A DNA stretch of 64,000 bases from the NCBI RefSeq assembly GCF_964355755.1, contig NC_092673.1, positions 24,249,001-24,313,000 of the forward strand, in the 5' to 3' direction. Origin of the DNA: Antedon mediterranea. Lineage: Eukaryota > Echinodermata > Crinoidea > Comatulida > Antedonidae. The notes below the pieces were generated by a model. The model saw nothing but the letters and a program-made list of their open reading frames with translations. It was not told where the DNA came from and did no database searches. How positions within the stretch are numbered: position 1 is the first letter of the stretch; the number at the start of each line of letters is the position of its first letter. Both the position numbers and the translations under genes were made by a program. Positions 1 to 11,600 of this stretch are shown piece after piece.

Positions 1-2030
1 TATGTTCCAAAAATAAATTTATAGTTACGGGCCTCGTTAGAAGCCCAGAAACGGAACCATACCCAGTTACACAGAGGAGATTTAAATATACTTCAGCACA
101 AAACCTATAATTTTTGTTATGAAGACCAGATTCAACTATATATAGCGCTTTTTTACCACTTGTAGGCCCACACTTGATGCAAAAATAATTAAAATAATAA
201 CTAATGTCCTAGTGATGTTTGACGTGTCAGCGAACTTTGAGCACAACTATTTCATACGTGATGTTCAAGAATATCCCAGAATGCATTTGGCGAATGTGGA
301 AAGTCGTGACACTTTATTAATGTTGTTTGATCAGTGCTTGTAGGCTACGTTAAGTTGTTTGATAGACTTTAGGCCTACTCATAATGGCCACGAGTAGGCC
401 TACGATATGTCAACTTGAACTTTATTAATAAAAAGAACAGTTGTCATGAAGCTTGTTGTACTTTGTTTCTTCGGGAATTAGTAGACTTTATTACCGTCTG
501 ATTAGCTGAGTCATATTTGAAAAAATGTAACTGTATTTGAAACTGTCAAGTTCCGACCTAAGGCCATCGTTACCTAGGTTACTAAGTCTTAAGATTTAGG
601 GAATTCAGAGATATCGATGATTGAAATAATGCTCCTGAAAAAGACTATTTGTATTTCTAGATTTCTAGTGAAATTGTAAATTGTTATTAACATGGCTGCT
701 GTGTCTTCATACGTTTGATTACTCATGTATTTTTAACCTGTAGTGAACTGTCTAGATATGAATAAGTATTGTCATTGGGTCCCACGTGTGATGAGTGTCA
801 CAATTTGAGAGTGGTCCAATCAATCAAATAAATTTATTTTATTTCCGCGTAATTATAAATACATTTTAAAAAAACTAAAAAATATGATTAAATTAAATTT
901 GTAAAACATTGTCTGGGTCTTTAAAAAATATAATACTTCATTTTAAGAAAGAAGCAGATGTTTTGTTCCTCCTGCCTAAACAAAAACATCCTCAATAAGA
1001 GGGTCTGTTATTGGAAGGCTTCTTATAAGAATTTCTCTGAAGACTGAATGATAACAAAAACAATACTCCTTCACCCATCCACACCAGGCCGTTTTAAAAT
1101 GTACTTTAAGGTACAAACTCTCGATAAATCTACCCCACTATTCATCACCAAAACTCCTGCAATCGCTTTTTGTACAGCATGCATGTGTGTGTGTGAGTAG
1201 GACACATTTGTCTGTGTTTCTATCGTATAACATAGGCCTATGGTTGATAATGAAGTAAGGTCTTTAATTGGAATGCGTCTAAATTGTCCATAAAGCACAT
1301 TGACCGAAGAATATTTGATCAAAGTTCTTTATTACGTATTATTAAACAACAATCAATTGTTATATTATTTCCATAGCGAAATACTTATTCTCTATAGTTG
1401 TTATACGATAATCGGCCCGCTCTATTGTTTTATCGAATGACATGTTTAGGAGGTGCATTTGGGATAGTGTACGTAATTGACGAATTATGGCTCAGGGGTT
1501 ACGAATAACTATTTGTCATTATAGAAACATTGTTATGTTCTCTAAATAGATCTATGTATCAGTGTAATGAGTGATACGTAGATTATTTAAGAACTACCTA
1601 GGGAGAACATAATGTTCTTTATACGTCATATTTTTTTATCATTAATCAAATTGGTCGTGTTCATCTACTCTCTCACTCTTGCAAGTCGCGTGCCAAATTC
1701 TTTGCTACATAATAAATGTATATAATATAATTGAATAACTAAATTAGTACAAATAGGTTTACTCCTTAAATAGATGAGATGTTTTATCTATACGTCTGGT
1801 TTATGTCTTTGTAACTTAAATAACGTATTTTGAATTAATACTGTTGGCCAATCGTTTGTATGTTTCAGTAATAAAGATATTTTACACATATATTTATTTA
1901 TAGAAACACAAATACATTATATAATTGTTTTTAGTATTTGATAAAGATACGTTTTGGAAAATAATTATAATGATTCAGGTTCTATGAATATGGGAACTTA
2001 GAAAACAAAATCAGGGTGGAGTTTAGGCAC
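1..2030. other. Intergenic, no supported gene
   Basis: This AT-rich stretch has only short open frames without protein-like composition. I see no splice-flanked coding exon, RNA gene or clear repeat array. The word taggccta occurs several times, as it does across the whole window. Confidence 0.5.
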
Positions 2031-2216
2031 GTCCATTTAAAGTACGGAACGTCCATTTAAAGTATGGCACGTCTATTTAAAGTATAGCACGTCTATTTAA
2101 AGTATGGAACGTCCATTTAAAGTACGGCACGTCCATTTAAAGTACGGCACGTCCATTTAAAGTATGGAACGTCCATTTAAAGTACGGCGCGTCCATTTAA
2201 AGTATGGCACGTCTTC
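2031..2216. repeat. 20-bp minisatellite
   Basis: About nine tandem copies of a 20-bp unit reading roughly acgtccatttaaagtatggc. Copies differ at one to three positions (tatggc, tacggc, tatgga). The array ends in a diverged copy before 2220. No coding role is visible. Confidence 0.9.
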
Positions 2217-2778
2217 TATTTAAACCACACAGCGTCGCATGAATCATCTCGATGTACTTTTCAGTATGGACAGTATCATAGATCCTGAGTAGTCTAATAA
2301 ACCAGACTTACTGCTGTAGATCCACATTTATGTTGACTAATACTTAAAATTCAGAATATTAGCTAATACAATTAATATTTAACTCGATTTCGTGTAACAT
2401 GTCAGCACAAGGCACTTGCTATGCTATACTGGGATGTCCGAGAGAAATCATACAGATCATGCTAGATATTGTTAAATAGCTAAAAGGGTGATTAATTATT
2501 GGCCTATAGGCATGATTCATTATAACGTGGTTATGCCTATTTGCCACGAGCAAACGGGCAATCCCAAGAGTCGTAGTTTAATTTTAGTCCTGTCGTAATA
2601 ACATGATACTATTTCAGTTATAATTAGGAATATTAAACTATTACTAGGCCTATTTTACGTTGTTTTCATTCATATCATAAAATGAATTACAATATTTACA
2701 CACATTTAAAAGTTTATTTAAATTATTAATTGTAATATTAACTATGTTATTCTTCTATTTTATTGTTTACTTATAAAG

Positions 2779-2915
2779 GACATGGGACGAAGAATGATTG
2801 GAAATGGAGAGTGATAGGCTATGATGAGGAACGGAAAGTCTTACGTCCAGACGACCAGATGCATCAGACGATCAGAGGGCACACAACTGGCGGGCACACC
2901 TATTCCCTTAAATAA
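2779..2915 (+). CDS. Candidate terminal coding exon, unknown protein
   Basis: A splice-like acceptor (ttacttataaag) ends at 2778, and a strong donor (gtaagt) follows at 2917. Between them one frame is open and protein-like. It begins in phase with two bases, reads through residues such as NDWKWRVIGYDEERK and ends GGHTYSLK before a TAA at 2913-2915. The same frame is open back to 2742, so the acceptor is not proven. The charged, W/H/Y-rich composition differs from the AT-rich non-coding flanks, where chance frames give mostly I/L/F/N/K. If real, it is the last coding exon of a plus-strand gene whose earlier exons I cannot find, with a further 3' UTR exon after 2916. I do not recognise the family. 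Confidence 0.4.
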
Positions 2916-2961
2916 GGTAAGTTAAGAATGTGTTTTCTATTTGTAAAGCACTATCACTATT

Positions 2962-3798
2962 AAGCCCCTTTCTCACAGATGTGTCTGCAATATACCGGTA
3001 CAATGCTGGCGTCGTGCCGGTATCGTTACCGGCATATACCCATTCTCATCGGACTATCGTGCCGGAAATATAACCGGTATATACCGGCTTTCTGTGAGAA
3101 AGGAGTCGGGCATATTCGGCCGATAAAAAGTCTCTGACAAAATAATTATTGAGGGCGTCCTTTATTGTTATTATTTTTGTCTAGGGATATATGGCGGCGA
3201 ATGTTAGGTTACAGATTATTATCTTCCTTTATAGCATATTTATGCAATACATGCTATGTACAGTATATTGTGCATATATTATACAGGTACAGCAATTAAT
3301 TAGCCGTCATCGGCAATCTGTAAAACACCTTAGAAGGCTGTACAATTTACAAGGCGACGAAGGGTCAGGCTAGTTAGGCACCAACAAAAACAAAGAGCTA
3401 GGCCTAGGCATATATGGCCTAGAGGCCTGCTATAGATTATGCTACAAATTTCTTCTTGTCCCCTTATTTTAAGCAGCTCTCTTATCTCATTATCCCTCCA
3501 GTTCGACATTATTATTGTTAATTGAATTGGCGCCAAAGTGATACACTTGACCGCGCAAGGTGTCTGAAGCCTCGACAGGGAACCCCGGAATATAACGGCG
3601 TTACGTTCTCACAGAATGCCCGTCTGGCATTGCGGGGAATATCCCTAGAATATTACTAGGTCTAAAGCAGGTCATGTCGATGCCGGCATGGTGCCGGCAT
3701 GATGCCAAGACGACCCGTTCTCACAGAAAACCATACCGGCATGGTAATGGTATATTCCCGCAATATTCCAGGCACTCAGCTCTGTGAGAAAGGGGCTT
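2962..3798. mobile_element. Non-autonomous DNA transposon, ~840 bp, 18-bp terminal inverted repeats
   Basis: The ends are perfect inverted copies: aagcccctttctcacaga at 2962-2979 and its reverse complement at 3781-3798. Related sub-terminal copies of the ttctcacaga motif lie near 3090-3106, 3604-3615 and 3718-3727. Several ccggtat and gccggcat palindromes lie between them. No transposase is encoded. The internal copies suggest a composite or nested pair of related MITEs. Confidence 0.8.
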
Positions 3799-6150
3799 TA
3801 TTGTGCCGCTAAAAAAAACCCCCTCAGTCCCATGCATGCCCAGACCTATGTGTCTAAATGTTGTCGACTTCATTATAAACCATAATGCATGTGAGGAAAT
3901 GTCTGTGTTTATTACACTCAATCGTGTTTCGACCTAATTATGTGTAGTCGTTTGACCTGTGTTTTCCAATTTCCTAATAAAATAGTTCACACTATGTACA
4001 AAGTGACTTGTTTAAAACAAAAATAAATTCAAATATTGTTTCATCGAATATTAAGACCGACAGACAGCAAGGTTGTCTGGAAAATTCGCAGAAAAAGTGT
4101 AAAATGGTTATACTAGGCCTGGTTTATGGTTTATTCTTGATATTATCATGCTTAACACAATTTGTGGTTTTATTATAATACTGTATTAGTAATTTTTCCT
4201 ATTTATGTTGTGATGGAAGGAATATCGGGCTAGCATATGGAATGTATGGATTATTAGAGATGGTTAGATAAAGAACTTGTTACACAATCAGCAAGTCGAT
4301 TGTGGCTAAGTGAATGCTTGGGACCCAACCAGAATGTTCTGTTTCTAATTAAAGATGTATTGGCCTCTAACCCCCCCCCCCCCCCTCCCCCACCCCAAAA
4401 AACAACATAGCAAATGAAGATGAATAAAATCTGACTTATTGCAGTTTTAATAAAGTTATTCAATTCTGTAAAAAAATAATTAATTAGTTAATTTTAACCA
4501 AAAACAATATTTTTTTTTTGCGGTTATTACATCTTTTTAGGTAAATCATTTTTGTTTTAGATCCAGTTTTTTGTCAAAGTGAAAAACTATTACGCGATAT
4601 TAAAAAGGCATATTCAAAAAAAAAATATCTTTAAAGGATGATTGGTAACACAATTTATAAACACATAATTTACACACATACACAAAGCATCTAAATATAT
4701 TTGCAAAATAAAAAAACACTTTATTTAAATGCTTCTAATTTAAACTATTAGCATTTTCATTATTTTTGTTTATGTATTTGATAAATGTACAAACTACTGT
4801 ATTCAAGAAAAAATACTGAACTACGTGGTTAAAAGTTCGTTAAACAACAAAAACAACCGGACTTTATATATCGTCGTATATAGCCGAATGAATTACCTCC
4901 GGAGGCCATATTAGAGTGGATAATATTGAAAGGAAACATGAACTTGTGAACTATAATTATGTGTCGATAGTTAAATATTACAATCCAAAATATGTATGTA
5001 GACATAAACACTGCTTCATTGCGAATGTCGTCATAAACAAATCTTAAACGGTGCAAAACTTGTTAAGACTTTAATTTTTAAAATGGGGTTATGTTATGGC
5101 GCTATACCTATAACCTAAATAATGTGGTAGAGTAGGTCTATATAATAAATATGAACAAAATAGCTAGACCAACGCCCTAGGCAAGACGACACCATTAAAT
5201 CAGATGATAGTCTGATAATAAGGAAGTTATCAGGTTCCCGCCAATTGGGGCGGGATGTTTAGCAACGCTTCCTCTAATCGATGTCAAATTGAGGACTATA
5301 TTGGTATATTTTAGTAACGTAGTATATTTCAGGATTTTGAAACAGGCAGATATGGGGCGGGGGTGGGCCAAAACATTGTTTAAGTGAACATCCTTTTTTT
5401 TTAACTTTAATTTTTGGGAATTTGGGGACGACTTCACCTTCCATTGGATCAGCCTACATGATGACCGAGGTTATAAAATACTTTTGACTGGAGAAAGTAA
5501 ACCGAAGATGTTTCTAATTGAAGGATCGGAAGACTTAATTTATCCCCATATAAAAACATAACTATGGCCTCTAAAACAAAAAAATGCCTGCTGTTATATT
5601 ACTGGCTATTATCATTATCAAGATGAAGATGTAATACCTAATAAATGTTTTTGTAATTATGTGTATGGTATTATTAGAGCCATAAAATGAAGGAATCTTT
5701 CTCCTGTGGATATTATCTTCTCAAGATATACTTCTTGTTTTGGCACTTTGAAGCGGTGTTAATCATGCATATCGGCCAAATCTGTGGTTGATTGCATGTG
5801 TAAAAAGGTTATAAGTTGACATCAACAATACATGAATAGTGTATGCAGAGCAATATGCAGGATTTGATTAGGATGGGTGCGAAATTCTATAATTTATATT
5901 GGGCCCAATTTCGTACTTTGGGAGGGAACTGAGTAACCTGGGATATGGGGTGGGAGTGGGTTGTTCATGGAGCAATATACATAATAATTAATTCGATTGA
6001 TTTTCATGAAGCATGTATTTATTGTGTATTTTTTGGATGTTATCCGTAAAAATCTGATGATTGACTCGTGATTATATTACTTATTATTATTAGAAGGCTG
6101 GGATGGTCCTTTTTGAAAATTGAAATGTGGTGCGGGGCCAGTGGTGGAGG
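3799..6150. other. Intergenic, no supported gene
   Basis: This stretch holds a poly-C tract at about 4371-4394 and AT-rich sequence. The open frames here are short and low in complexity. I could not support any exon. Confidence 0.5.
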
Positions 6151-6253
6151 TGCGTGAGTGAGGGAGGGAACGCGCGATACGTATGTGTATTTCAACAAAA
6201 CCTTGACAATGCGCATCGCGTGATGAAGCGCAGTACGTCATGAATGTATCTTA

Positions 6254-6269
6254 GTAACCGCATAGTAAC
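6254..6269 (+). promoter_or_regulatory. X-box-like (RFX) palindrome upstream of copy-1 gene
   Basis: The sequence gtaacc-gcat-agtaac lies about 70 bp upstream of the start codon. Each half fits the RFX half-site consensus (GTNRCC / RGYAAC), but the spacer is four bases, longer than the usual zero to three. It is kept unchanged in the copy-2 promoter at 9413-9428. RFX sites typically mark ciliary genes; applying that here is inference. Confidence 0.4.
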
Positions 6270-6336
6270 ATTACAACAACTGATCTTAACATTTGAGATT
6301 GAACTTTATCTGACAAACTCTTCGTAAAAACCGGCA

Positions 6337-7678
6337 ATGGAATCGAAAAAAATTAAACGGTAAGTCAATTATTACAGGATGATTTGTTACGAATAAACTA
6401 TTTAGTGTGTTGTACAAGTTTTAAATCAAAATCTTGAAAGTTATAATTATCGGAAACCAATGAGTTGGTAGAGAGATAGATTAGGCCTAAGGCCTAGGCT
6501 AACCTCCTACTACTCGCTAACTGCGGTACAAGTATTCTACAATATTATTAAGAATCTTGTTCCATATTTCATTAAACTTGTTTTTTTTTTTATTAACTGT
6601 TATAGGAATAAATGTTTTCATTTATTTGTTTTAAATGTATATTTTTATTCAGGTATTTACTTAGTTTGAATTACATTGTAGGCCTATATATGCGCGTTGC
6701 TGACAGTCAGTGTATTATAAACATTTTTTTAGATTAAATATTTACCATAACATTATTATTATTATTGAATTTACATTACAGTTCTTCAAGAATCCGTGGT
6801 GATTATAGGAGAGAACGAATGGCATCACGCCCTCGAACTGGTTCTGATTATTCTCTACCAGGTAGGCATGGCGTCTTTTTTTCAACCATCAAATAATTAT
6901 TATCATTCACTTTATGTTCAGATTATTATGTTGTTCATTCGCATTGGTTGGGTTTAATACAAAAATAAATTATAGCCTATATATTTATGACTTTGTAATT
7001 TCTTATTTTAAAGAGAGAAAGGAGTCATCTGGTGACAGGACAATCCCTCAAGTTGACAACAACAAAAAGAAAACCCAGAGGAAGCCCAAAAATCGACAGG
7101 GAGAAAGGAGTCTTCTGGAAATAGCCAATCCATCCGGGCAGACTAGCCTTCTCCAACAATTACGTACCTCTAGTCTGTCTGGAAGGAATTTGATTACTGC
7201 TGCCCAGGAGGAGCAAGGCCATGAATCTAATAAAAGATCAAGTTTTCTTCCAAATATTCAACAAGGCAGGACGTCGTTGATCAATCAACCCACTACGAGT
7301 GACATCCAATGTATTTTGGAAAATAACATTAACCAACGAAATTCAAAGAAAAGGGAAAAGAGGTCTAAGAAGAAGGAACAGAAGGCATCAAAGAAAAAAC
7401 CAGAAGATTTTGAAAGTGTTGAAAGACCAGTTTGTTTCGAAGACACTGACATCGTACTACAGCTCTCCATACCTGCACCACGGCGTGATGCGTATCTTAC
7501 CAAGACCGAAATAGACCAATGGGGACAACGATCGAGTGACTTGGAACCACTCGAGGTGGTCCCAAAACAACCCGGCAAACTAAAACAAAACGTTTGCTTC
7601 AGGCAGAAACCAGGAAGGCAAGAAGCTGTAGAAGACTACTACATGCTCCATTACCTCAATCACAAAATTTCCCCCTGA
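6337..7678 (+). CDS. Novel lysine-rich protein, three exons (duplicate copy 1)
   Basis: Assembled from sequence: exon 1 6337-6359 (starts MESKKIK, donor gtaagt), exon 2 6782-6861 (acceptor ttacattacag, donor gtaggc) and exon 3 7014-7678 (acceptor ttattttaaag, stop TGA). The joined frame is 768 nt and encodes 255 residues. It is basic at the N terminus, with S/Q-rich segments, a highly charged lysine/arginine/glutamate block at about residues 150-170, and a better conserved C-terminal third containing TEIDQWGQRSSDLEPLEVVP and ending DYYMLHYLNHKISP. I see no signal peptide, membrane segment or catalytic motif. An intact paralogue lies 3.2 kb downstream with the same exon phases. I do not recognise the family. 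The X-box-like promoter and a charged, non-enzymatic protein would suit a ciliary or sperm structural component, but that is a guess. The third exon is also open upstream of its acceptor, which could be mistaken for a longer single-exon gene. Confidence 0.8.
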
Positions 7679-7956
7679 GTCAACATATTTTATTCCGGCC
7701 AGAAAAATACTTTTTAAATCATGTTCTAGTCGATTGGATGAAGTTGTCATGTGCGTTGCACTTATTACTGAAGTTTTGAATTTTTGTTTTACATTAATAT
7801 CTTGGTTTCTAGTTCAACTCTGCAGTAGTGAACATGAAATGAGCAACACCTACGTATGAAGCGCCAAGGAGAAATTGATTTTGCGCCACGTAATAAAAAT
7901 AACAATGAACAATTGTATTTACTTTACTTTCTGTGTTACGAATTTTAAAAGATTTT

Positions 7957-7962
7957 AATAAA
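7957..7962 (+). terminator. Polyadenylation signal AATAAA
   Basis: The hexamer lies 279 bp after the copy-1 stop codon, in AT-rich 3' flank. It is the first clear canonical signal downstream of the gene. Confidence 0.5.
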
Positions 7963-8145
7963 GAAAGATATTGAAACTATGTTAACTCTCCGGTTGTTTT
8001 TATTTTGAATGCAAAAACTTAATTAATATAGATTTCAACTTAAACTGAACGCTTTCAACGGTTCGTGATCATAGAAGTAATTTAAGAATACATTTTTGGA
8101 TAAATGCCTATATGAACACAAATCAGCTGATATAATGTATTTTAA

Positions 8146-9240
8146 AATTGAGGTAGACCTAATTAAATTATGAAATGTAAAAGTTTTCTATTTTTAATTG
8201 TTATTATATCAAGTTCAAAAAACATTTATTTATTCAACAATGGCATTATACAGTATAGTATAATTATAGGTGTGTACATAAATAAAAACATAGTAATAAG
8301 CCATCATTTGGGGTCTTCTCTAGAAGAAAACAAGTTTCTTGTCTCGAGAAAGACCCCAGAAACAATACACATACATTTAAACTAATACAATTTACTACAT
8401 AAAATAATAAATAAAAACAAAAACGATGAAATAAAAATAGTTACTTTCAGTGTACTACAATCATAATAATATTAAAATTAGTATAAAGAAATAAGATATT
8501 TTTTTAAATTTTTACGAAAAGTATAAAGAGATTTAAAATGCTTTAGTTTATCATCAAGATCATTTCAGATTCGCGGTCCTGAAACAGAAACAAAATATTC
8601 GGAAATTTTCAGTCTAAAAGGAGGTACATCAAGATGCTGAAATTTATTGTCGATACGTAAATAATGTATTAAATTCATGCTTTGCCTGACTGCTTTGAAG
8701 AAATAGAGATGTGTTAGGCCTTACAGTACAGTAAAACCGAATAAGGTTTCTGATTTTATTTGTTTTAAATATCAATGAATTGCAGCGTAATTAGGCTATA
8801 CATTCTAAATGAAATTTTTCATTCTAAATGACATCTTGCTCCTTAACTAATGTTATTCCTAAATGTTAAACTCCAATGACATAACATAGAGTATAAAGAG
8901 AAATTTATATGGCGGATATTTATAAGGGACGTCAGCTTTTGTTTTTGATTCTATCCTAAACAATACTGTTCGTATCAAACGCCAGCAGAGAAGTAGCTTT
9001 AATGGTAGTTCAGCCGTGGCTGAGTTGTTCCTCCTCCTTTGGGTTAATATCAAAAAGTGTGGTTCCTGTTTTTGCTATGACGTAATTCAGAGAGTCTATG
9101 ACACTTTCAAACAATGGATCATTATTTAACATTAAAAATATCGTGTGTCGTTGACTGCCAATTTGTTTCCTCCTCGTCCGTGAGATGTATTATTGGTGAA
9201 AATGTAACCTATACACAAAACTACGATGAAGTATTTTCAA
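8146..9240. other. Spacer between the duplicated genes
   Basis: AT-rich sequence with no supported exon. An imperfect inverted repeat pairs tttggggtcttctct near 8308 with agaaagaccccaga near 8348. The stretch around 8560-8660 resembles degenerate retroelement sequence, but I could not assign it. Confidence 0.4.
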
Positions 9241-9258
9241 AAACCACCATCCAAACGT

Positions 9259-9331
9259 TCGGGGGAGAGAGAGAGGGGGTGGTGGGGGAGAGGAGAGGGG
9301 GGGGGGAGTGGAGAGAGAGAAGGGTGGGGGC
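9259..9331. repeat. Purine-rich GA/G tract
   Basis: About 70 bp of nearly pure purine (gggagagagagag, ggggggg) just 5' of the copy-2 promoter. A shorter, diverged G/A-rich stretch occupies the same place before copy 1 (6128-6170), so the tract sits at or near the duplication boundary. Confidence 0.8.
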
Positions 9332-9412
9332 GCGCGATACGTATGTGTGTATTTGAACGAAATTTCGAAAATGCGCATCGCGCGATGAAGCACAGTACGT
9401 CAGTGTATCTTA

Positions 9413-9428
9413 GTAACCGCATAGTAAC
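9413..9428 (+). promoter_or_regulatory. X-box-like (RFX) palindrome upstream of copy-2 gene
   Basis: Identical to the copy-1 site (gtaacc-gcat-agtaac), about 73 bp before the ATG. It stays unchanged although the flanking promoter has small insertions and substitutions between the copies. The spacer is longer than the RFX consensus. Confidence 0.4.
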
Positions 9429-9500
9429 AGTACAACAAAATTAATGATATTAACGTTTGAGATTGAACTTTATCTGAAAAACTCTTCGCAAAAACCAGCA

Positions 9501-10857
9501 ATGGAATCGAAAAAAATTAAACGGTAAGTCAATTATCATAGCACTATTTGTTAAGAATAAACTATTTAGTGTGTTGTAAAAATTACAGAAGTTTTAAACC
9601 AAAGTCTTGGAAGTTATAACTATCGGAAACCAATGAGTTGGTAGAGAGATAGATTAGGCCTAAGGCCTAGGCTAGCCTCCTACTAACTGAGGCATACTGT
9701 TATACAAGTATTGTACAATATTATAAGACTGTTGTTTCATATTTTATTAGGCTTAGTTTTATTTATTTGTTTTAAATATATATTTTTATTCAGGTATTTG
9801 GTTTGAATTACATCGTAGGCCTATATACACGCGTTGCTGACAGTCAGTGTATTATAAACATTTTAGATTAAATATTTACCAATAACATTATTATTATTAT
9901 TATTAGTAGTGGTGTTATAATTATTATTATTATTTAATTTACATTACAGTTCTTCAAGAATCCGTGGTGATTCTAGGAGAGAACGAATGGCATCACGCTC
10001 TCCAGCTAATTTTGATTACTCTCTACCAGGTAGGCACGACGTCATTTTTTCAACCATCAAATATTATCCTTAACATCAGTCCTAAATATAATTCACTTTT
10101 TGTTCAGATTATTATGTTGTTCATTCGCATTGGTTGGGTTAAAATAAAAACAAATTATAGCCTATATATTTATGACTTTGTAATTTCTTATTTTAAAGAG
10201 AGGAAGGAGTCATCTGGTGACCGGACAATCCCTCAAGTTGACAACAACAGAAAGAAAACCAAGAGGAAGCCCAAAAAGCGACAGGGAGAAAGGAGTCTTC
10301 TGGAAATAGCCAATCCATCCGGGCAGACTAGCCTTCTCCAAAAATTACGTACCTCTAGTCTGTCTGAAAGGAATTTGATTACTGCTGCCCAGGAGGAGCA
10401 AGGCCATGAATCTAATAAAGGATCAAGTTTTCTTCCAAATCTTCAACAAGGCAGGACGTTGTTGATAAATCAACCCATGATGAGGGACATCCAATGTGTT
10501 TTGGAAAATAACAATAACCAACGAAATACAAAGAAAAGGGAAAAGAGGTCTAAGAAGAAGGAACAGAAGGAATCAACAAAAGAACCAGAAGATTTTGAAA
10601 GTTTTGAAAGACCAGTTTGTTTCGATGACATCGTACCACAACTCGCCATACCTGCACCACGGTGTGATGCATATCTTACAATGACCGAAATAGACCAATG
10701 GGGACAACGATCGAGTGACTTGGAACCACTCGAAGTGGTACCAAAACTGCCCGGCAAACCAAAACAAAACGTTTGCTTCAGGCAGAAACCAGCAAGACAA
10801 GAAGCTGTAGAAGATTACTACATGATTCATTATGTTAACCACAAAATGTCCCCTTAA
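9501..10857 (+). CDS. Novel lysine-rich protein, three exons (duplicate copy 2)
   Basis: Exon 1 9501-9523, exon 2 9950-10029, exon 3 10199-10857. Splice phases match copy 1 and all introns are GT-AG. The joined frame is 762 nt and encodes 253 residues, two fewer than copy 1 because of a deletion just after the PVCF motif. By eye the proteins are most alike in the last ~90 residues (shared TEIDQWGQRSSDLEPLEVVP, KQNVCFRQKP, QEAVEDYYM) and least alike at the end of exon 2. The lysine-rich block around residues 150-170 is retained. Both copies have escaped frameshifts and stops while their introns have taken indels, which suggests both are or were recently under protein selection. The function is unknown and no membrane or catalytic feature is visible. 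Confidence 0.8.
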
Positions 10858-11310
10858 ACTACCCCTCAGACTATACTAAAACAAACTTTTTTAAATTATG
10901 GTTCAGTCGTGAACGTGTTTTGGAGTAATAAGTGCAATGCAAATAACTGAAGCTGAAGGATAGAATTATCTTGGTTATCTAGATCAACTCTGCAGAGGAC
11001 TATGAAATAAGTGACACGTACACCTGAGTATACGTAAAAGAGCCCCAAGAAGAAAGTGATCATAAAGAAAATTTGTTGTTATACATTTATAATAATCAGG
11101 CTTTAATGAAGTTGCTTTACTAAACAAGATCGTTTCAAGATCAATCCCGATAGAATATAGCTTAAAATGGACACTGCTATTTGGTAGAATTATAGACCTA
11201 ATAGAGATCAAGAAGAAAAATGTTATTAACTTTGTGTGTAGTACAGCTTGAGTATATACCGGATGGCGTTTCATATCATGACGCCAATGGCGTTCCATAA
11301 CTATTTTAAA

Positions 11311-11316
11311 AATAAA
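11311..11316 (+). terminator. Polyadenylation signal AATAAA
   Basis: Canonical hexamer about 450 bp after the copy-2 stop, within the lengthened 3' flank. Confidence 0.4.
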
Positions 11317-11600
11317 GTATATTCTTGCTTTTCAACTAACAAGTACAGTCTGGAGGTCACAGTTTGTTGAGAATAATTGTACAAAGATATTTAAAAAATA
11401 CAAGATATTGAAATTGATTTTATTGATTGTTTTTATTCTAAATTTAGAAATTTAATTGAGATAGATTTCTACTAAACTAAACGCTTTCTAAAGGATTTAT
11501 GTCAAGCAAGTATTTATTTTATTTAAGAATACTTGTTTGCAAAATGTCTATTGTGCGTGGCAGAGCACATATCAGCTGATTTATTCAAAGAATGTATTGT

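Larger units (their letters stand above)
6150..8145 (+). repeat. Segmental tandem duplication, copy 1
   Basis: Promoter, exons, introns and 3' flank align with about 9310-11600. Shared landmarks are the cgcgcgatacgtatgtgt promoter word, the first intron with its double taggcctaaggcctaggct motif, all three exons, and a 3' tail ending near tatcagctgat. The offset is about 3.16 kb in the 5' part and grows in the 3' flank, where copy 2 carries extra sequence. Confidence 0.9.
9310..11600 (+). repeat. Segmental tandem duplication, copy 2
   Basis: Second copy of the block at 6150-8145. Differences include an expanded ATT microsatellite in intron 1 (about 9888-9935), a two-codon deletion in exon 3, and a few hundred extra bases in the 3' flank between about 11050 and 11330. 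Homology runs to about tatcagctgat near 11576. Confidence 0.9.

Noticed and set aside
7285-7578. Minus-strand open frames of 89-97 codons over exon 3 of both duplicated genes
   Set aside because: They are antisense shadows of the conserved plus-strand coding exons, which have supporting splice sites.
6914-7678. Single-exon 254-codon gene starting at 6914
   Set aside because: The first ~33 codons read through intron sequence. The paralogue shows a conserved acceptor at the same place and upstream exons in phase.
9114-9444. Overlapping frames rich in R/G/E and P/S/L on both strands
   Set aside because: They come from the purine-rich GA tract, not from a gene.
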